A stretch of 7,044 bases of DNA from Aurantimonadaceae bacterium (lineage in GTDB: Bacteria > Pseudomonadota > Alphaproteobacteria > Rhizobiales > Rhizobiaceae). How positions within the stretch are numbered: the first letter of the stretch is position 1; each line of letters begins with the position of its first letter. A program made the translations under genes and the position numbers. Shown piece after piece: positions 5,366-7,044 of the stretch. The notes under the pieces were generated by a model, which was not told the origin of the DNA, searched no databases, and saw nothing but the letters and a program-made list of their open reading frames with translations. Location of the stretch: positions 1 through 7,044 of the forward strand of contig QIIJ01000404.1 in the NCBI GenBank assembly GCA_003232595.1. Reading direction: 5' to 3'.

Positions 5366-6895
5366 ATGGTATCGCGGGTTACGACAGTTGCATTTCAGGG
5401 CATTGAGGCCGTGAAGGTTGATGTGCAGGTGATGGTGGCACCGGGTAACATCGGTATGCAGATTGTCGGGCTGGCGGATAAGGCGGTTGCTGAAAGCCGC
5501 GAGCGGGTTCAGGCGGCCCTTCATGCATCCGGCCTTTCCATGCCGCCCAAAAAGGTCACTGTTAATCTTGCGCCAGCGGATCTTCCCAAGGAGGGCAGTC
5601 ACTATGATCTGCCGATTGCCCTTGCTCTAATGGCGGCCCTTGGTGCAATTCCGGCTGATGCGCTGGAGGGGTATGTTGTGCTGGGCGAATTGTCACTTGA
5701 TGGCACGATTACAGCGGTTGCCGGTGTTTTGCCGGCAGCAATCAGCGCCAACAGTCATGACAAGGGCTTGATCTGTCCCCATTCCTGCGGCGGTGAGGCA
5801 GCATGGGCTGATCAGGATATGGATATCCTGGCCCCGGTCAGCCTGATTGGCCTTGCCAATCATTTCAAGGGGACACAGGTTCTGACAAGGCCAGTCGCTG
5901 CGATCAAAAAACGACTGCCCGGTGGTCCCGACCTGGCTGACATCAAGGGCCAGGAAACAGCCAAGCGAGCGCTGGAAGTGGCGGCAGCCGGTGGTCATAA
6001 CCTGTTGCTTGTTGGCCCGCCGGGCTCAGGCAAATCAATGCTGGCAGAGCGATTGCCTTCGATACTTCCGCCATTGCTGCCGCGGGAATTGCTTGAGGTC
6101 TCAATGATTGCCTCCATTGCCGGAGAGCTGAGTGACGGCAAACTGTCAAGCACAAGGCCATTCCGCGCGCCGCATCATTCAGCTTCGATGGCAGCGCTGG
6201 TTGGCGGTGGGTTGAAAGCACGTCCGGGCGAGGTATCTCTTGCCCATAATGGTGTTTTGTTTCTTGATGAATTTCCAGAATTTACGCCGCAGGTTTTGGA
6301 CTCCCTGCGCCAGCCGCTTGAGGCGGGCGAAACAATGATCGCCCGGGTCAATCATCGGATTTCCTATCCCTCACGCATTCAACTGATTGCTGCAATGAAC
6401 CCGTGCCGGTGCGGCATGGCGGGGGAACCCGGCCACACCTGCCGCCGTGGCGAACGCTGTGCAGGTGATTATCAGGCCCGCATTTCGGGCCCATTGCTGG
6501 ACAGGATTGATTTGCGGATTGATGTTCCGGCAGTTTCCGCCCGGGATCTAATTCAACCGGCGGCCTCTGAATCGAGCGAGGTGGTGGCCGCGCGCGTGGC
6601 TGCGGCCCGTGAACGCCAACATATGCGTTATAAAAAAGCCGGGCTTAAAACCAACACCAATGCCCATGCTTCAACCGCCATTATCGAACAGGCGGCAAAA
6701 CTTGATGCACCGGCTCAGGCATTATTACATGATGCAGCCAATGCCATGCATTTTTCTGCCCGTGCCTATCATCGCATCCTGAAAGTCGGACTAACTCTTG
6801 CTGATCTTGATGGCGCTGACAAAATCGGCCGCATTCACCTAGCAGAGGCGATTTCCTACCGAGCAGCAAGCACACCATTTGCAAGAGCGGCATGA
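5366..6895 (+). CDS. comM: ComM/YifB family Mg-chelatase-like AAA+ ATPase
   Basis: The protein has 509 residues, full length for the family. An N-terminal ChlI/Lon-protease-like domain (about 18-140) includes VGLADKAVAESRERV (34-48) and the block NLAPADLPKEGSHYDLPIAL (67-86). The AAA+ core carries Walker A GPPGSGKS (217-224), FRAPHHSAS (266-274), Walker B VLFLDEFPEF (297-306), MNPCRCG (344-350) and ISGPLLDRIDLR (373-384). Four cysteines at 347, 349, 359 and 365 form a compact cluster that may bind metal. The C-terminal Mg-chelatase helical domain contains SARAYHRILKVGLTLADLDG (464-483). In naturally transformable bacteria ComM is a hexameric helicase that drives branch migration during recombination of incoming DNA. 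Its role in this organism is inferred. The GC-rich palindrome upstream may be involved in its expression. Confidence 0.95.
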   Translation: MVSRVTTVAFQGIEAVKVDVQVMVAPGNIGMQIVGLADKAVAESRERVQAALHASGLSMPPKKVTVNLAPADLPKEGSHYDLPIALALMAALGAIPADALEGYVVLGELSLDGTITAVAGVLPAAISANSHDKGLICPHSCGGEAAWADQDMDILAPVSLIGLANHFKGTQVLTRPVAAIKKRLPGGPDLADIKGQETAKRALEVAAAGGHNLLLVGPPGSGKSMLAERLPSILPPLLPRELLEVSMIASIAGELSDGKLSSTRPFRAPHHSASMAALVGGGLKARPGEVSLAHNGVLFLDEFPEFTPQVLDSLRQPLEAGETMIARVNHRISYPSRIQLIAAMNPCRCGMAGEPGHTCRRGERCAGDYQARISGPLLDRIDLRIDVPAVSARDLIQPAASESSEVVAARVAAARERQHMRYKKAGLKTNTNAHASTAIIEQAAKLDAPAQALLHDAANAMHFSARAYHRILKVGLTLADLDGADKIGRIHLAEAISYRAASTPFARAA

Positions 6896-7044
6896 GGGAC
6901 AGGTGCCTGGCTGTGGCGGGAAGCAATCAATTCAGCAATCGGCGTAAATTAACGTTGATTTTCAAGCCTTTTTCAATGTTATCAATCTAATACTGGAACA
7001 ATGTGGCTGAGCGATCCCGCGTTTCGGCCAAATTCTGATCGGTA
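6896..7044. other. Non-coding tail after comM, no supported gene
   Basis: I see no strong terminator here. AACGTTGA (6951-6958) and TCAATGTT (6973-6980) can pair with one G-U and a 14-base loop, which is weak. On the plus strand an ATG at 7001 stays open to the window edge (14 codons) with only a poorly spaced GGA before it. All three minus frames are also open for a short stretch from the edge. None can be called. Confidence 0.5.

Noticed and set aside
6951..6980. Possible terminator after comM
   Set aside because: The 8-bp AT-rich pairing includes a G-U and a 14-base loop, and the T-run lies in the loop rather than after the stem.
7001..7044. Possible start of a rightward gene at the window edge
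   Set aside because: Only 14 codons are visible, the ribosome binding site is poor, and the minus strand is equally open in all three frames.

Overview
The window looks like ordinary chromosomal DNA from an alphaproteobacterium, most probably of the Rhizobiales/Hyphomicrobiales. This rests on the protein sequences (rhizobial-type RdgB with an enlarged loop, HemW, a short LpoA-like lipoprotein, GshB) and on the gene order rdgB-hemW / lpoA-like / rsmI-yraN-gshB-comM. I recall similar arrangements in rhizobia and their relatives, but I could not run a comparison. All genes are housekeeping types. I see no insertion sequence, tRNA, rRNA, CRISPR array, phage gene or integration scar.

Layout. Positions 1-291 hold the 3' end of rdgB (house-cleaning nucleotide pyrophosphatase). 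Its stop codon overlaps the hemW start by four bases (288-1445, radical-SAM heme chaperone). hemW converges on a minus-strand lipoprotein gene (1503-2720), whose product is a periplasmic-binding-protein-fold protein of the penicillin-binding-protein activator type. A short AT-rich divergent control region (2721-2913) separates it from the rightward genes rsmI (2914-3825, 16S rRNA 2'-O-methyltransferase), yraN (3809-4201, overlapping rsmI by 17 bases) and gshB (4268-5212, glutathione synthetase). An AT-rich gap with two perfect palindromes (5213-5365) leads to comM/yifB (5366-6895, AAA+ Mg-chelatase-like ATPase). The last 149 bases contain no gene I can support.

How they relate. The set covers nucleotide-pool cleaning, heme trafficking, peptidoglycan-synthase activation, ribosome modification, a conserved nuclease-like protein of unclear role, redox buffering and DNA branch migration. 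The grouping of rsmI, an lpoA-type gene and yraN is also known in Escherichia coli, where the orientation differs.

I found no convincing new biological system. The best second-look items are regulatory. The first is a 34-bp symmetric element between the lipoprotein gene and rsmI that reads as two fully superimposed divergent promoters. The second is a likely TTG start for rsmI with a good ribosome binding site. The third is a perfect 8-bp stem palindrome just before comM, and the fourth a 9-bp inverted repeat just after gshB.
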